Numbered from the stretch's first letter, positions 23,024 through 35,530 are shown. The stretch: 64,000 nt of DNA from Orobanche coerulescens (GCA_033398695.1 CM065806.1:49191001-49255000); one strand, 5' to 3'. Made by a program: numbers and translations. The notes: generated by a model from the sequence alone, not told the origin.

Positions 23024-23058
23024 GTTTCGGGACGAAACTTCTTTTTAGGGAGGAAGGA
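23022..23058 (+). promoter_or_regulatory. Hairpin plus polypurine tract of A2
   Basis: Hairpin AAGTTTCGGGACGAAACTT at 23022-23040 overlaps the stop codon of pol. The purine tract AGGGAGGAAGGA ends at the 3' LTR. Confidence 0.85.
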
Positions 23059-25392
23059 TGTAATACCCGAGATTTCTGTTATGTAATTGGAACTTGCGAT
23101 ATTGTAATGATTGTACTTTTGTCTAAATACTATTCTCCGTATTTCATAATCCGATGTCATCGAGCATATAATTTCGTGTATGTGTTTTAAAGGTTGAAAT
23201 TCTGTGCATGTAGCGCACGCTACAGGCTAAGGGTAGCGTACGCTAACATGGTTTTATAGCGCACGCTACCGAGTGTAATTAGCGCACGCTATGCGTGGTC
23301 AGACTCATTGAGACGTGCGGTAGGTGAGATCTGACCGGGGGACCCCTGTCGGATCGTGTCGGATGTACCTCGACGGCTTTCGGGAAAAGCCGGGTCAACG
23401 CCTTAGCGCACGCTACAGGTATATGCGTAGCGTACGCTAAGTGCCGAGTACAGTTTAGACTGTGAGCCGTTAGCGCACGCTACGAACAGGGTGTAGCGCG
23501 CGCTAATAGCCATTTATTATAAATAGGACAGCATCCTATTCGTGATTTCAGTCCTTTCTTCCCACATAACCCGAACTCTTGCACTTGAAACATAACTCCA
23601 TTCGTCCTAAACACTTCGTATCAACCACTTAGTTCGAGATTGAAGATCTTATATCATTGGAGATTGGTGTTCAAGCCTTTGGTGTTGGATTGCTTCATTT
23701 TCATCCGTGTTCTTCATTACTTTGAGGTAGGTGATTTTTCACCAATGATTAGTAAGGTTCCTAAGGAAGTTTGAATCATGTTTGGATAGCAAGTATTTCG
23801 TTTTTATCGGTCATCGCATGTTAGAAGGATACTTTTGACGTATAGATGCTAGATATCGAACGAACCTTTGAACCACCTTATTATAAGGACTCCTAAGCAT
23901 GTTTAAATCGATTTATGATCAAGTAATCGGATAGTACCCGATTCTCGAGTCGTATACGTTGAAATCAGGTGTTTTGAAACATAAGACGATCGGAACTTAG
24001 ATTACTTCTTGAAGATCGTAATGGATTATGATATTAAGATGACTATCCGTATATTGGTATTCCATAATCATAAATCTTCCTCAAACCTTATTATCATGAT
24101 ATGCCCGAGGATAACTTGTAACCTCACCATAGGATTCATAAGTTCTTCATCATTCAACCCAGTTTTCGGTTTGCAGTATTCTGCCATGCAAGATTAGCGC
24201 ACGCTAACCTGTGTGAGTTAACGTGCGCTATCGAGGTTCGGTTTTCGCACAAAACGTACGTAGCGTACGTTATGAGACCAGCCGAGTAGATCGCCAGGCC
24301 GTGGCTAGCGCACGCTAGTCTTATAAGACAACAGACGCTATCAGTCCGTCTTAGCGCACGCTACGTAGTGCGTACGAGCGCTAAGCAATCCGCATTGTTA
24401 TTTTGAGCTTTTCGGCCGTAGACCGAATGGTTAGGCCATCGTTCGACTTGAGATGATTTGTATATCGTTCCTTTTGTTAAGGTTCGAGCTTGTTACGTTG
24501 ATCGGAGGAGGCGGCCTTCGAGTGCGTCGAGAGCATTGAAGTGTATCGTTCTTGCCATCTTCGAGGCAAGTATCGTGATAAGTTAATATCGGTATTTTTG
24601 GAGTATGCGTATGATTATGCATGTTGCTGAACATGATATTTACTTCGTTGATTTGTCATGATATTCGTTATATAGTGTTTATATGTTCATGTTGATGAAC
24701 ATCATGATTTGGCATATGTGTATGCATGAGTTGTGTTTGTATACGTTGAACGATCTATGCTGAGGGCGCTGGATCGGATGTCCACCTCGTGTTGATCCGA
24801 CGGGATCATCTTGGGATCTAGGCTGAGGGCGCTGGATCATTGGACGGGTTATTTCCACCTCGTGTTGGTCCGATGGGATCATCTTGGGATCTATGCTGAG
24901 GGCGCTGGATCATTGGAATACCCATGCTGTGTAATAGAATCTTGTGGATTCGCATTGTCGGATTCCGGTAGCGGAAGTCCGTGTGGTGTATCTTGTTATG
25001 TATTATTGATGCATATTCGAATTGTTTAACATGATACTTGTACTAGCATCGTTTTGCTAACCCCTTCGGGGGTGGACATTTGTTTTGATGTTCGTAGCCG
25101 AGGAGCAGGGGAAATGCACAGGACCGACGTGACGACGAAGGGGTTGATGATGTTTATTGTTATTGGAGATTTGTTGTCTTGGTTTGGTTTCGTACTCGAG
25201 TACGCGTGTCCTTTGATATTAATTCGATATGGTTGTATTAATTACCCGTTGAACTACCAGTTACGCTCCATAAACTTGAATTTTCGCAGTGTTGATGTCT
25301 TATATTTACTTTCCTTTTTTAATTAGCCTTGTAAATCCTTACTTAAAGGGTTTACGGCGCTGTAATTATTCCGAACATCTCGGGGTGTTACA
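23059..25392 (+). repeat. 3' LTR of A2 (2334 bp)
   Basis: Palindrome cluster 1 lies at about 23213-23505, TATA at 23518-23525, cluster 2 at about 24194-24385, tandem repeat at about 24755-24920 and stem-loop at 25060-25073. It ends GGGGTGTTACA, followed by the target duplication TACCG. Confidence 0.95.
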
Positions 25393-28010
25393 TACCGGAC
25401 ATTACATTCTATCCAATTTAAAAATAAGTTTCGTCCCGAAACTTAAAATAAAACATCATGGTAGAATACAAACAAAACCAAAAAGTCCACGCAACAAATA
25501 TCAATTTCTACACGAATTACAGCACGAAGTACGATACACAACTACATCACGGGACACCACCAGCACTCCCGAGTAGGAACGAAACCCACCCGAACATCGT
25601 GGCAACGGTCTCACAATGCACCGCTCGGTGACCCACTTGGCCACACTCGAAACAGTTGACTAACGGTGAACGACAATTCTTCGCAGTACGAGATCAGGCA
25701 ACAACAGTCAGACAACCCCGTTCGAACAATAACGATCGAACAACAACGATAAAATAACAATGATCGAACAACAATGATCAAATAACAATGATCGAATGAC
25801 AACAGTCGAACAATGACTCCGAAGTCCCCACTTCAACTCCAGACATTAAAAGAACTGGTAGAAAGTGAAAGATGTTACTTCCAAACAAGGCTCACAAGAA
25901 TCGAACCGGACTCGGAAAGGTCACGATGACAAATAGGTCGATTTAAAACAAGGTCACAACCAGTTCGAATGATGACAACTGAGACATCAAACAAGTTCAA
26001 AAAGTATCGACGAACACGTGCAAGTCGATAGAATTTAGAAGGAGAAACTGCAGAAGTGAAATATAGTACGGGTATTACATCCGACCTCTTATAAAAGAAA
26101 TGTCATCCCCGCAACTCACAACAACGGAAACAAGGTAACAACACAAAAAGCATCCGACAGGAAAATCTCCCATGGGTCTCTCAGAGTTGATCCTGATATC
26201 TGTGCTGAAGCGCGAACTCCGAAAGTCTCAATAGCCAATTCGCAAAACTGAATTCGGTGTCCCTCGAAACGCGTCACTGACGAGAAGGACAATTTACACG
26301 TGCATGCCCCGGCACATCACGGTTGAAATACCTCGGCTCGGCATACCGAAAATATAAATGCTAGATACAATGGGGCATAAAGTCGCAAAACAATATAGCG
26401 GGGATGCCAACTCAAAGACAACAAAGAATCACGACGGTATCGTCGGCGACCTCAACGGCCCGAACGATAACCAAGACCTAATTACAAACATTATGAAACA
26501 ATCACACATGTACACAAACGTACAAACCCAAGCTTCAATACCACACTCGTGCGACAACACGCAAATCACCACGAGGCAATAAACAAGAAACACCAGCCAC
26601 ACCTCTCACAGAGGGCTAGTACAACAAATGCGTGGCAACGCCTCGACGTTCATGCCACCAATTCGATCATACTCGGGAGCAAACAGCATAACGACAACGC
26701 GAACATCATACATATATACCCAGCCCTCAAACGGGAATGGATAGGTTTTAAAAACGAAAACCTCCTTTTGAAAATAATTTTGGAAACACCGATTGATCTT
26801 GAGTATCACCCTTCAATAAAAATACAATCGTGAAACATCGTTATCGAGACTTTGGAAACTATTTCACATTCGATAAAAATGAGGACAATTTCTTTTCGTG
26901 AAAAACTTTCGGAAGTATTCGACCCTCGGGTCTAAGTAAAAGTGTTTCTAAAACATTGGAAAATATCTCAAAACATTTTGGTCCTCGAGGTAGAAGAATC
27001 TTGAAACATATTGTGGCACCTTGGATGTACCACAAGAAAATAATTCATTTTAAAAGGACGTCTCGAAATTTATTTTCTAAGGTACTCAAAGTTTTCAACG
27101 ATAATTCAATAGGCTAGAATGCCCAAAAATTTCAGATAATTACACGGAACATTATAGCGCCGTGGGTCCCGCGCCGGAATCCACGAGGCTAAAAACCATT
27201 TACAAAACGCCAAAAAGTTCGATGACGGTAATATTTTACAATGTCCGAAGTATTTGAAAACACATTTTTCAAATACCGCCTGATTGTGTCATTTGAAAAT
27301 ACACGGCCCATTTGTCAAAATTTAACAAATTTTAAAAATCCATATAAACCATGGTTTGACCGCACCACCAAAATATTTTCCAAAAATCGATTTCTACAAA
27401 ATTCTCAAACTGTAAAGTCCTTCAGGAAACATTCTCAAACTTACCCATAGCGGACAAAAATTACAACATTCCAAAAACAGTCGAATTTAAAACCATATAC
27501 TCAAATGGAAACCAGGGTCGCCAATTCAATCAAATGCATCTCGTGGTATCAAGTTTAAACACTCAGCAAAATCATTCATCGGAGTTTCTCACAAACTCTA
27601 CCGTCGGTACCTATTCGAAACCCATCAAGGTTTAAAACTTTCACAACCTACCACCCCACCTGGTGGTTCAAAGATAAAACAATAACGTGCCGAGTTCTAT
27701 ACACATACTATGTGTCACAAGTATTAAACACAACTATATTACACAATACTGTGTAAATAAAATTATGCATCGCAATTAACTCACTAAGATAAAATCGAGA
27801 TACACAGGTATTACGCATAAGGGAGGAGACTTACATCAACAGGTCGCACGGAGGTGACGGTCGCCCACGATACTAATCTCGTCCGACAACATATCCGACA
27901 CGTTGTGACTACGCACAACTCAACTTGTCACCTGACGACTCGAACGACAAGACCACACATTACTCGACAAACCACGACTCGACTCGACCCGACAGCCTAG
28001 GTTTCCGCAA
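25393..28010 (-). other. Internal region of the right C unit (non-coding)
   Basis: It starts at the A2 target duplication. It includes an internal hairpin AAGTTTCGGGACGAAACTT (minus, 25444-25426) followed by an LTR-start-like TGTAATGTCCGG (25406 downwards), a second LTR-start-like TGTAATACCCGTAC (minus, at about 26080), and the GATC repeat array at about 25695-25810. It contains no coding domain. It appears built from pieces of several element ends. Confidence 0.7.
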
Positions 28011-28027
28011 CCTAAACTCCGATACCA
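28011..28027 (-). promoter_or_regulatory. Primer binding site of right C unit
   Basis: On the minus strand TGGTATCGGAGTTTAGG, one base different from the site at 12789-12805. Confidence 0.7.
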
Positions 28028-28031
28028 TAAA

Positions 28032-30711
28032 TGTAACACCCCCAAAACCGTATGGGAATATTACACGCCGTAGACCCCTTCCACAAGGATCTACCAGGCT
28101 AAACATCCATAAACGACTAAATGCTTGACCGGCCAGGGTCAAACAATATAATAATACAGACCGTTAAGGTCACTTACACATAAACACACAGACCGATGAG
28201 GTCACACAACTCTATCAACAGAACTGACTAACAACATTACCCACACAGGGGTCGAAACACAATACAGCGGAAGACTGAATGAACTCTAACAATACAACCA
28301 AACTCTACCAACTCTCGACTCTTGATTAGTATCGCACTCGTCATCCTCTTGTGCCAATCCTGTGATGCTCACGAATCTGCATGTACCGGACGCAAAACAG
28401 ACATCCACCCCGAATACTGGGGTTAGTAAAACTCCACTTTTTTAATTGTGCAAGTTTCTTACCATACGAATTGTAACTAGGATATAGCAACTACGAATTT
28501 ATTTCGGAAATCAATTATCAATATGTTCCAGAAGTTTTAGAATTTCGAACTCAAATAAGAGATATTTGAAAAGGAACACATCATCTCGGGATTTTTAAAG
28601 CGTAAATTCTTTTGACCTCGAGTCCCAATTTACAAAACCTTTTCGTAAACATTAGGGCCTTAGCCCGATTCTCGCTTTCAAAGCATACTAAATAATATAT
28701 CATTATGAGTCCGAGATCCATATTTAAAATGTTACCCGAACAATCATCGCTACACGATCATTGTTCGTACACATCATGTACCGAACTCCGAGGCCTCGAC
28801 GGACCTTACCCGACCACACGCACCGCTCGTACACATCATGTACCGAACTCGGAGGCCTCAACGGACCCTACCCGGCCACACACACTGTTCGTACACATCA
28901 TGTACCGAACTCCGAGGCCTCAACGGACCCTACCCGCCACAACATTGTTCGTACACATCATGTACCGAACTCCGAGGCCTCGCTGACCCTACGGATCACA
29001 CAACTTGTCCGTACACGTCATGTACCGGACTCCAGAGGCCTCGTCAGACCCTACCTGGATCACACACTTTGTTCGTACACATCATGTACCGAACTCCAGA
29101 GGCCTCGTCAGACCCTACCTGGAACACACACACATCGACACGACACAATTCATAATCATTAAATGTCAAGCCATTCCACATTACAATGAAATGTACAATC
29201 AAGTATGTAAACCAAAACAACACAAGTATCATGATCATCACAACGACTCTTAACCAACATAACACACATTCGGTACACAATACATTGAACAACCACGTGT
29301 ACAACCATCTCATATGTACATCGCAATCCTGCACAAATGGCACAACGCCTAACACGAATACCAATATATCACTATTATCACAAAGCCTTCAAATTTCGGA
29401 AAACACAACCAACTCAAACGGAACATATTTACGGAGGCAAGAAAAATCATCATACATATCATACGTAATTACTAGTCACAAGATACAAGTCGTATAATAA
29501 GATACTTGCCTTAATAACCGCTACCAAACGCTCCGATGAACACGGTTCGATCGGAAGCTCTGACTCGAAGGAGACAACGAACGGAAGGGTTCCGACTCGA
29601 GTTCTTCACAAGAATTCGACCCTAACAACATATAATCAATAAATCATCGATCATACGAGGAAGAATAATCGTAGAACGCTCGAATTCTCTTTGTGACATT
29701 TTATCGAACACCTTCAAGGCGTCGATAAAATACTCAATAAAACGACAAATCCGTGGCAATCCAACCGTGGAATAACAAGAAATTAGATATAATATAGCTT
29801 AACAATCATCAATCCATCAATATTCTTAGTTAAAACGGATTAAACGGACAAATCGAACAAAATCCCCAAAACTATATTTTAAGAAAACTTGCCTTGATTC
29901 GGTCGATCGGAGCAAGTTATGGAAGGATTAATCGATGTTATGAACTTCAAAACTTCATGGATTTAACCCCTAACAACATCCCTCCATGATCATCAAAGCT
30001 CCAGCCGCGGAAGAGGAAGAAACGAGTGAGAAAATGAAGAAAAACCGATCGCTCTGCCATATTTATAGCCTGCGGACACGGCGGCACAAACGCCCGGACT
30101 GGCCGGTGTCTCGGCCGTGTCTCGGCAGATCGCTGGTCTGGCCGACCAGGCGCAAGACACGGCCCAGGCGCTGCCGTTTCTGTGGACGTTGCACAGTCCG
30201 GCCGGCCATGACTCGGTCGATCCGACGGTCCGAAAAATCCCGAAACTCAGACCTGAACGTAAACCGAAAGCACGGTTACGAAGTACTCGTAAATACGAAT
30301 CCGAACACTGAGAGAACACCTGATTCCGACCAGCCGAAGACTCGAAATTCGACAACGGAAAGTAATTACCCAAAACTTTGGGAAATTACGAAAATGGCCC
30401 AAAACGTCCGAAAATCACGATACGCGATCGAAACACCAAACCAAAGCTCGCAACATGAATAATAACATTAAATGAACTTACGAGAAACTCGAAACAACAG
30501 TTTCGGACGAGATTCGCAAGAATCGAACTCAAGTGCGGAAAAGTCGTTAAAAAGCTCGGAACTCAGCAAAACGATACCGAAACGAACTCGGATGACAAAA
30601 AGTGCAGAATTAATTATTCTCAGAATGATGAGACGGTCCCAAGCGAGTCGTCGAAACGGACTTCCGCCGAAAAAATAAAATTACCGAAAATCCGAAATTG
30701 CGGATATTACA
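28032..30711 (-). repeat. 5' LTR of the C composite (2680 bp)
   Basis: It starts TGTAATATCCGCAATTTCGG on the minus strand at 30711. It contains a tandem array at about 28757-29125 (units shorter by one or two bases than those at 13530-13915, mostly at CCGG or CTGG), TATA at 30060-30067 and a stem-loop at about 28404-28422. It abuts the cut copia LTR at 30712. Confidence 0.85.
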
Positions 30712-31475
30712 GCAACGATTCAAAAAGATTAAACAATGAAGTCTCCCTCCAACGGACGGATTTGTTCAAAAGAATTGCAACGGCTACAAGGAAAAAGCTC
30801 AGAGATCAGACCTATATATATCCGGAGATTTGAAGCTGAGCAACTACCGGTGCGAACACATATTCAAGCAATCAAAGCAATCAAAAGCAAACAATAGCAT
30901 CGTGAAAAGAGCAACTCTAAAAGTTCATACGAAAAGAAGCTCTTAAAGTTGGAGAGGACAAACACTCTTGTCTATAATCTTGAGTACGGGGTACTTCACT
31001 GGTTGAAGTAAGAGACTGTAAAGGCATCCGAGGATCGAGGATCAAGAGGTGCAAGGCAGTCAAGTGTGGTACAACGGCAAGGAATTCCACTGGTTGGAAG
31101 TCGTTGTGGTTTTATTTGAATCACTGTAATATTTATCACTGGTTGAAAATTATAGTGAATTCATCTCCAACTGGGTTGGAGAAAAGTGGATTAGTAGAGG
31201 ATTACCCCACCTCTGAGACCACTATAAATTGCCTGTGTTATTTACTGTTTTACTGCATCATACTTTAACTGCTGCATTCATTGTTAAGTGTTTCATTAAG
31301 TGGATTATTATTCGTCATCAGCTGACTTCCGCACATATCTAAGAACAAACGACTCCAAGTCATTTGTTTAACTATCAGCTGAAGAAACTCACTCTTCGTG
31401 AAAAAGAGTTCAAGAGTTTCTACAAGTCTATTCACCCCCCCTCTAGACTTGTATCTGGACGACTTGTCACCTACA
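30712..31475 (+). repeat. 5' LTR of copia element, right part only
   Basis: It corresponds to 41340-42091 of the 3' LTR. It includes TATATATAT (30813-30821) and the CACCCCCCCTCTAGACTTG stretch near the end (TTCACCCCCC at about 31432), and it ends CCTACA. Differences from the 3' LTR cluster at CAG and CTG (for example around 30800-30850 and 30988-31025). Confidence 0.9.
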
Positions 31476-31477
31476 AG

Positions 31478-31490
31478 TGGTATCGGAGAG
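31478..31490 (+). promoter_or_regulatory. Primer binding site of copia element
   Basis: TGGTATCGGAGAG lies two bases after the LTR. It is of initiator tRNA-Met type, diverging at the 3' side. Confidence 0.7.
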
Positions 31491-31552
31491 GTTGGTTCAT
31501 TTTTTTTCTCGATCCAGATCTATATTAAATATATCTTAACTCTCACGTTATA

Positions 31553-32860
31553 ATGGAACACATGCACTCTAGACTCCCTGTGTTTTCAGTTGACGAGTAT
31601 GATCTGTGGAAGATAAGGATGCAGGCACACTTATCTTCAATTCATGACGACATGTGGTGCATCATCGAAGAAGGTCCATTCATTTTTGAGAAGGACAACA
31701 CACCAGAGGAAATCGCAGCAGGAGGGCCAGAGAAGATCCCTAAGAAAAGGATGGAGATGACTCCAGAGGAGAGGAAGCTGGCCAATCTTGATAACCGGGC
31801 CAGAGATGTATTATATCAAACTCTTGACAAATCCACCATGGTCAAGATCAAAAACTGTAAGAATGCCAAAGAAATTTGGGACACATTAGCTCTAATGTGT
31901 GAAGGAACGGAGCTGATCAAGGAAAACAAGCTGTCAATTGCTATCCAGAAATTTGACAACTTTAAAATGAAGAATGGTGAATCCATAGATCAAGTGGACA
32001 CAAGGTTCACTGAAATTATTAATGAGATCAACTTCCTGGGCAAAACCTATGGCAACAGGGAAATGGCACTAAAGGTCCTCAGATCTCTCAACCCCGAATG
32101 GAGCATGAAAGCCATAGCCATGAGAGAATCCAAGGACCTGAATAAAATAAAAATTCAGGAGCTGTTCTCTGATCTGAAGGCTTATGAGTTCGAGCTTCCA
32201 AGTTCATCCTCGACTGAGCCTGCAGAGAAGGGAATCGCATTTGCAGCCGAGTCCCCTGCCAAGAGCCTATCTGATGTGAAACCTCCAAATCCACTAGATT
32301 TTGAGGAAGAAATGGCTTTCATAATGCAAAGGTTCAGCAATTTCAGAAAGAACTACTCCAAGTACAAGAAAAATTACAAGGAGAATCCAAGAAGGAACCA
32401 AAAAGCCGGTGGCTGGAAGGTGGAATGCTACAACTGTCACAAGACGGGACACATCCAAGTCGACTGCCCTGAGCTCAAGAAGGACGAAACCAAGAAAGAG
32501 GCGGGTAGAAAAGAAGATAGAAGAAAAGCTCTCATCGGAGAAGACCAAGAGCAGGTCGAATCAAGCAGCGGATTCTTTTCTGATGATGATGAAGAATATG
32601 ACTGCTTGATGGCCAATCTAGCTGACGAAGAGGTAACTTCAAAACCCACTGGTTCAAATAATAGTTCAGCTATGTCACAAGACATTGATTTGCACGAATC
32701 AGTAAACCAGTTATTTAAGGATTTTGAAACACTCAAATCTGCGCATCAAGCTGTATCAGCAGAGAAGACTCAGCTGCAAGATGAGAATGGGCAGCTGAAA
32801 AATGATTTCGAAAAACTCAGCCTAGATCTGAATAAGGTTGAGATAACTGAATTACTTTAA
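31553..32860 (+). CDS. copia gag protein (435 residues)
   Basis: It starts at ATG 31553, 77 bp after the LTR; no earlier in-frame start is seen. The N-terminal part (about residues 1-230) is the copia gag domain, with RMQAHLSSIHDDMW and the LNPEWSMKAIAMRE segment. A basic Lys/Arg-rich linker precedes one CCHC zinc knuckle (residues about 292-305, CYNCHKTGHIQVDC), which binds RNA. Behind it are an acidic patch (DDDEEYDC) and a predicted coiled-coil tail. The stop at 32860 is probably a local frame break, because similar Lys/Glu-rich sequence continues beyond it to about 33030. It forms the virus-like particle of the element. Confidence 0.88.
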   Translation: MEHMHSRLPVFSVDEYDLWKIRMQAHLSSIHDDMWCIIEEGPFIFEKDNTPEEIAAGGPEKIPKKRMEMTPEERKLANLDNRARDVLYQTLDKSTMVKIKNCKNAKEIWDTLALMCEGTELIKENKLSIAIQKFDNFKMKNGESIDQVDTRFTEIINEINFLGKTYGNREMALKVLRSLNPEWSMKAIAMRESKDLNKIKIQELFSDLKAYEFELPSSSSTEPAEKGIAFAAESPAKSLSDVKPPNPLDFEEEMAFIMQRFSNFRKNYSKYKKNYKENPRRNQKAGGWKVECYNCHKTGHIQVDCPELKKDETKKEAGRKEDRRKALIGEDQEQVESSSGFFSDDDEEYDCLMANLADEEVTSKPTGSNNSSAMSQDIDLHESVNQLFKDFETLKSAHQAVSAEKTQLQDENGQLKNDFEKLSLDLNKVEITELL

Positions 32861-33027
32861 AACCAGCCGATGATAATGCAGCTGAGATAAACCGATTAAC
32901 TATTTTACTTAAAGAAAAATCAGCTGCACTTGCTCATGCCAAAGCTGAGTTTACTAAGCTGGCTCAGATAAATAAAACTCAGGCGCAGGAAATAACCTCC
33001 CTGAAGGCGTCTTCAACTCTGGGAGAA

Positions 33028-33621
33028 TTGTGTACCTATAACAGGTCACTGTATATCAAATCAGGCCTTGGATATGATTCTCACACTCCCTCTAGTTCTG
33101 AAACCAAGTTTATCAAGGGAGAAACAACTGTCGCGACTGCTGAGCCTACAAATAAACCGATATTTAAAAACAGGCAACAGCCAAGTCAAACGTCTAGGCT
33201 GCAGTCAGGTTAGACCAGGCAGCCACCTAGACAGGCGACTAGGCAAAGGGCCTGTGCAAAAGCAAAGACTGCATAACATGCCCACTATTACCAACAACTC
33301 CCTAAAAACCGATTTCATAATGGGAGGGGCAGATGGAAACCTCAAGGTTATCCCAATTTTCAAAATGAACAAGTGTGGAGACCTCAAAAATTTAACAAAT
33401 GGTCTCAGCCTAGATTTAGAAATGGCTCACACTATCAAAATTTTGAGGAATATCCCGTATACAATCCAACCAGAAGATTCAGACCTCGACCACATACACC
33501 ATATCAGGGTTATAATAATAATAACAATTTCTATAATCCCAGGAGAAACCAATTCTCCAGGAAACCAACTAACCCCAAAGGACCCACACAGATTTGGGTA
33601 CCTAAATCTCTGCTTGTCTGA
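33028..33621 (+). pseudogene. copia gag-pol linker region
   Basis: Open pieces in frame (33028-33213 and 33373-33621) encode SGLGYDSHTPSSS and a Tyr/Asn/Arg-rich segment ending GPTQIWVPKS, a common stretch just before protease in Sirevirus-type polyproteins. The pieces are separated by one frame break at about 33214-33372. A TGA at 33619-33621 interrupts the frame just before protease, while the next ORF continues in the same phase. Confidence 0.7.
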
Positions 33622-34225
33622 TTGCAGAAAAGGTGGAAGGACTACAAACACATCTCCACAAGCTCAAATTTTGGAGGTGAAGAATGGTTTGTAGATTCTG
33701 GATGCTCGAGACACATGACCGGGAACAAGAAGATGCTGACCAAATATATCAAAGAAAGAGGTCCCGATGTAACCTTTGGGGATAGCTCAAGAGGACAAAC
33801 GAAAGGCTTTGGGGAGCTGCACCGAGGAAACATTGTGATATCCAAAGTTCATTATGTTAAAGGACTCAAGTACAACCTCCTGAGCATAAGCCAGTTCTGT
33901 GACGAGAAGAACCTAGTAGTATTCACCATCTTGAAGTGTATGGTAATAGATATCTTATCTGGAGAAATAAAGCTCCAAGGATTCAGAAGAAGAGATGTCT
34001 ACATGATTGATTGGAACACAGGAACACCAAACTCCTGTTTTCTATCCAAGACTGTAGCTGAGAATGGATGGCTGTGGCACAAAAGACTATGTCACCTGAA
34101 CTTCAAAGCCATCAACAAGATCAGTTCTCAGAAGCTGGTCAGAGGACTTCCAAATGAAGCATTCAAGAAGGAAGCACTCTGTGATGCATGTCAGAAAGGA
34201 AAGGCACAGAGCATCGTTCAAACCA
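33622..34225 (+). pseudogene. copia protease and integrase zinc domain
   Basis: The protease active site WFVDSGCSRHMTG is complete (about 33683-33722). The middle part carries VTFGDSSRGQTKGFGELHRG and YVKGLKYNLLSISQFCD, normal copia protease landmarks. The pre-integrase zinc domain follows, with LWHKRLCHLNFKAINK (His pair) and LCDACQKGKA (Cys pair) at about 34072-34208. After about 34225 the frame shifts and the reading in this phase becomes meaningless until its stop at 34341. Confidence 0.85.
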
Positions 34226-35530
34226 GTTCAGCATACAACGCTCACAACAAGGATCTTAGATCTACTCCACATGGATCTATTTGGTCCTATCAAGCCAAGG
34301 ACTTTGAGTGGCCGAAAGCATGCACTGGTTATAGTAGATGATTACTCAAGGTACACATGGATTATCTTCTTATATAAAAAGAGTGAAACCTTGACCAAGC
34401 TACCTGAGCTGCTGAGAAGGATCCAGAATGAGAAATCTCTATCCATAATCAAGATCGATCGATAGAGGAGGAGAGTTTCTCAACAAGGCGATAAATCGAT
34501 TACAACGATCGTAATGGGATCCAAAGATGAGCTCTGCGGCCAGGATGCCCAGCAGAATGGTGTTGCCGAAAGAAGGAACAACATCAAGGAAGCAAAGAAG
34601 GTCCATGATTGCGTAAGCGGACTCGCTTAAAAGGTTCTCAAGTCAATTAACACACTGTCACACCTGAATAGGAGTATGATAGTAGGGAGACATGGCAAAA
34701 CTCCCTATGAGGTTTGGAATAACAGAACTCCTACTGTTGCTTACTTTCATGTTTTTGGTTGTAAGTGTTTCATCCACAACAACGGTAAAACACAGCTAAA
34801 TGCCTTTGATGCTAAAACTGATGACGGACTATTCATGGGATATTCCCAAAGAAGCAAGGCATATAGAGTTTTTAATAAAAGAACCTTAGCTGTGGAGGAA
34901 ACACCCCATGTTGTTTTTGATAAATCTACTGTTGAGTACAGAAAACAAGTTGAGCTAATTGAGAACAAGCTCAAATCAGCGACCCTTGAAGAAGTCATTG
35001 TACATGACACTGGAATGGTGGACTCACCTGCAGACAAGCCTGATGACCCAACTGCAGCTGCTGAAGACCCAACTGCAGATCATACAGGACCACCAAACCT
35101 ATCTGATCCAGTTGCCGCTGATGAAGACCCAGCCGGAGCTAACAAAGACTCATCTGCAGTTCAAAATCAAGCTGTAGATGACAAGGCGGTACCTGATCCA
35201 GTTGCAGACCAGAATCCAGCTGATGCAGATAATCACCAGAGCAATCCAACAGGGGGAACAAACCCAGAAGAGGACGATATCCCCAAATGGCTCAAGGATC
35301 ACCCAATTCAGCAAATTATCGGAAGGTTGACTGATGGAGTTAAAACAAGACAGTCAACCCTACCAGCAGGAATGTCGATGTTCTCATGTTTTATGTCACA
35401 AATTGAACCCAAGACTACAGAACAAGCCTTGGAAGATTATTCATGGATCAATGCCATGCAAGAGGAATTGGAGCAGATGGAAAGAAACAAAGTTTGGGAA
35501 CTAATGCATGCACTGATCACAAGAAAGTAA
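34226..35530 (+). pseudogene. copia integrase core and C-terminal region
   Basis: The core begins LLHMDLFGPI (first catalytic Asp, about 34260-34290) and VDDYSRYTWIIFLYKKSE (about 34331-34385). From 34465 to 34675 the frame is broken several times around the second Asp and the catalytic Glu (the QQNGVAERR region is visible at about 34550-34580). Reading resumes at 34676 with TPYEVWNNRTP and VFGCKCFIHNN, the usual integrase end, followed by an Asp/Pro/Ala-rich spacer (about 35010-35290) before reverse transcriptase. Confidence 0.82.

Larger units (their letters stand above)
15916..25392 (+). mobile_element. Full-length Ty3/gypsy chromovirus A2, coding frames broken
   Basis: Two LTRs (15916-18248 and 23059-25392) flank a 4.8-kb internal region with primer site, gag, protease, reverse transcriptase, RNase H, integrase and chromodomain in gypsy order. 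The 5-bp duplication TACCG is intact (15911-15915 and 25393-25397), so this is one insertion event into the C composite. The LTRs differ mainly by small changes at CAG/CTG sites. All coding frames carry several frameshifts, so as sequenced the element cannot make a polyprotein; some of those breaks may be sequence errors. Confidence 0.95.
10221..30711 (-). mobile_element. Composite of non-autonomous family C: LTR-internal-LTR-internal, split by A2
   Basis: Read on the minus strand: LTR (30711-28032), internal (28031-25393, continuing at 15910-15497 beyond the A2 insertion), LTR (15496-12810), then a second internal copy (12809-10221). The two internal copies are near-identical over about 2.6 kb and the two LTRs over about 2.7 kb. 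A normal element has only one internal region, so this is a tandem form such as arises by unequal recombination between LTRs, or by insertion of one copy at the edge of another. The third LTR expected at the left is missing, replaced by the fragment at 9796-10220. No gag or pol is present. Confidence 0.75.
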
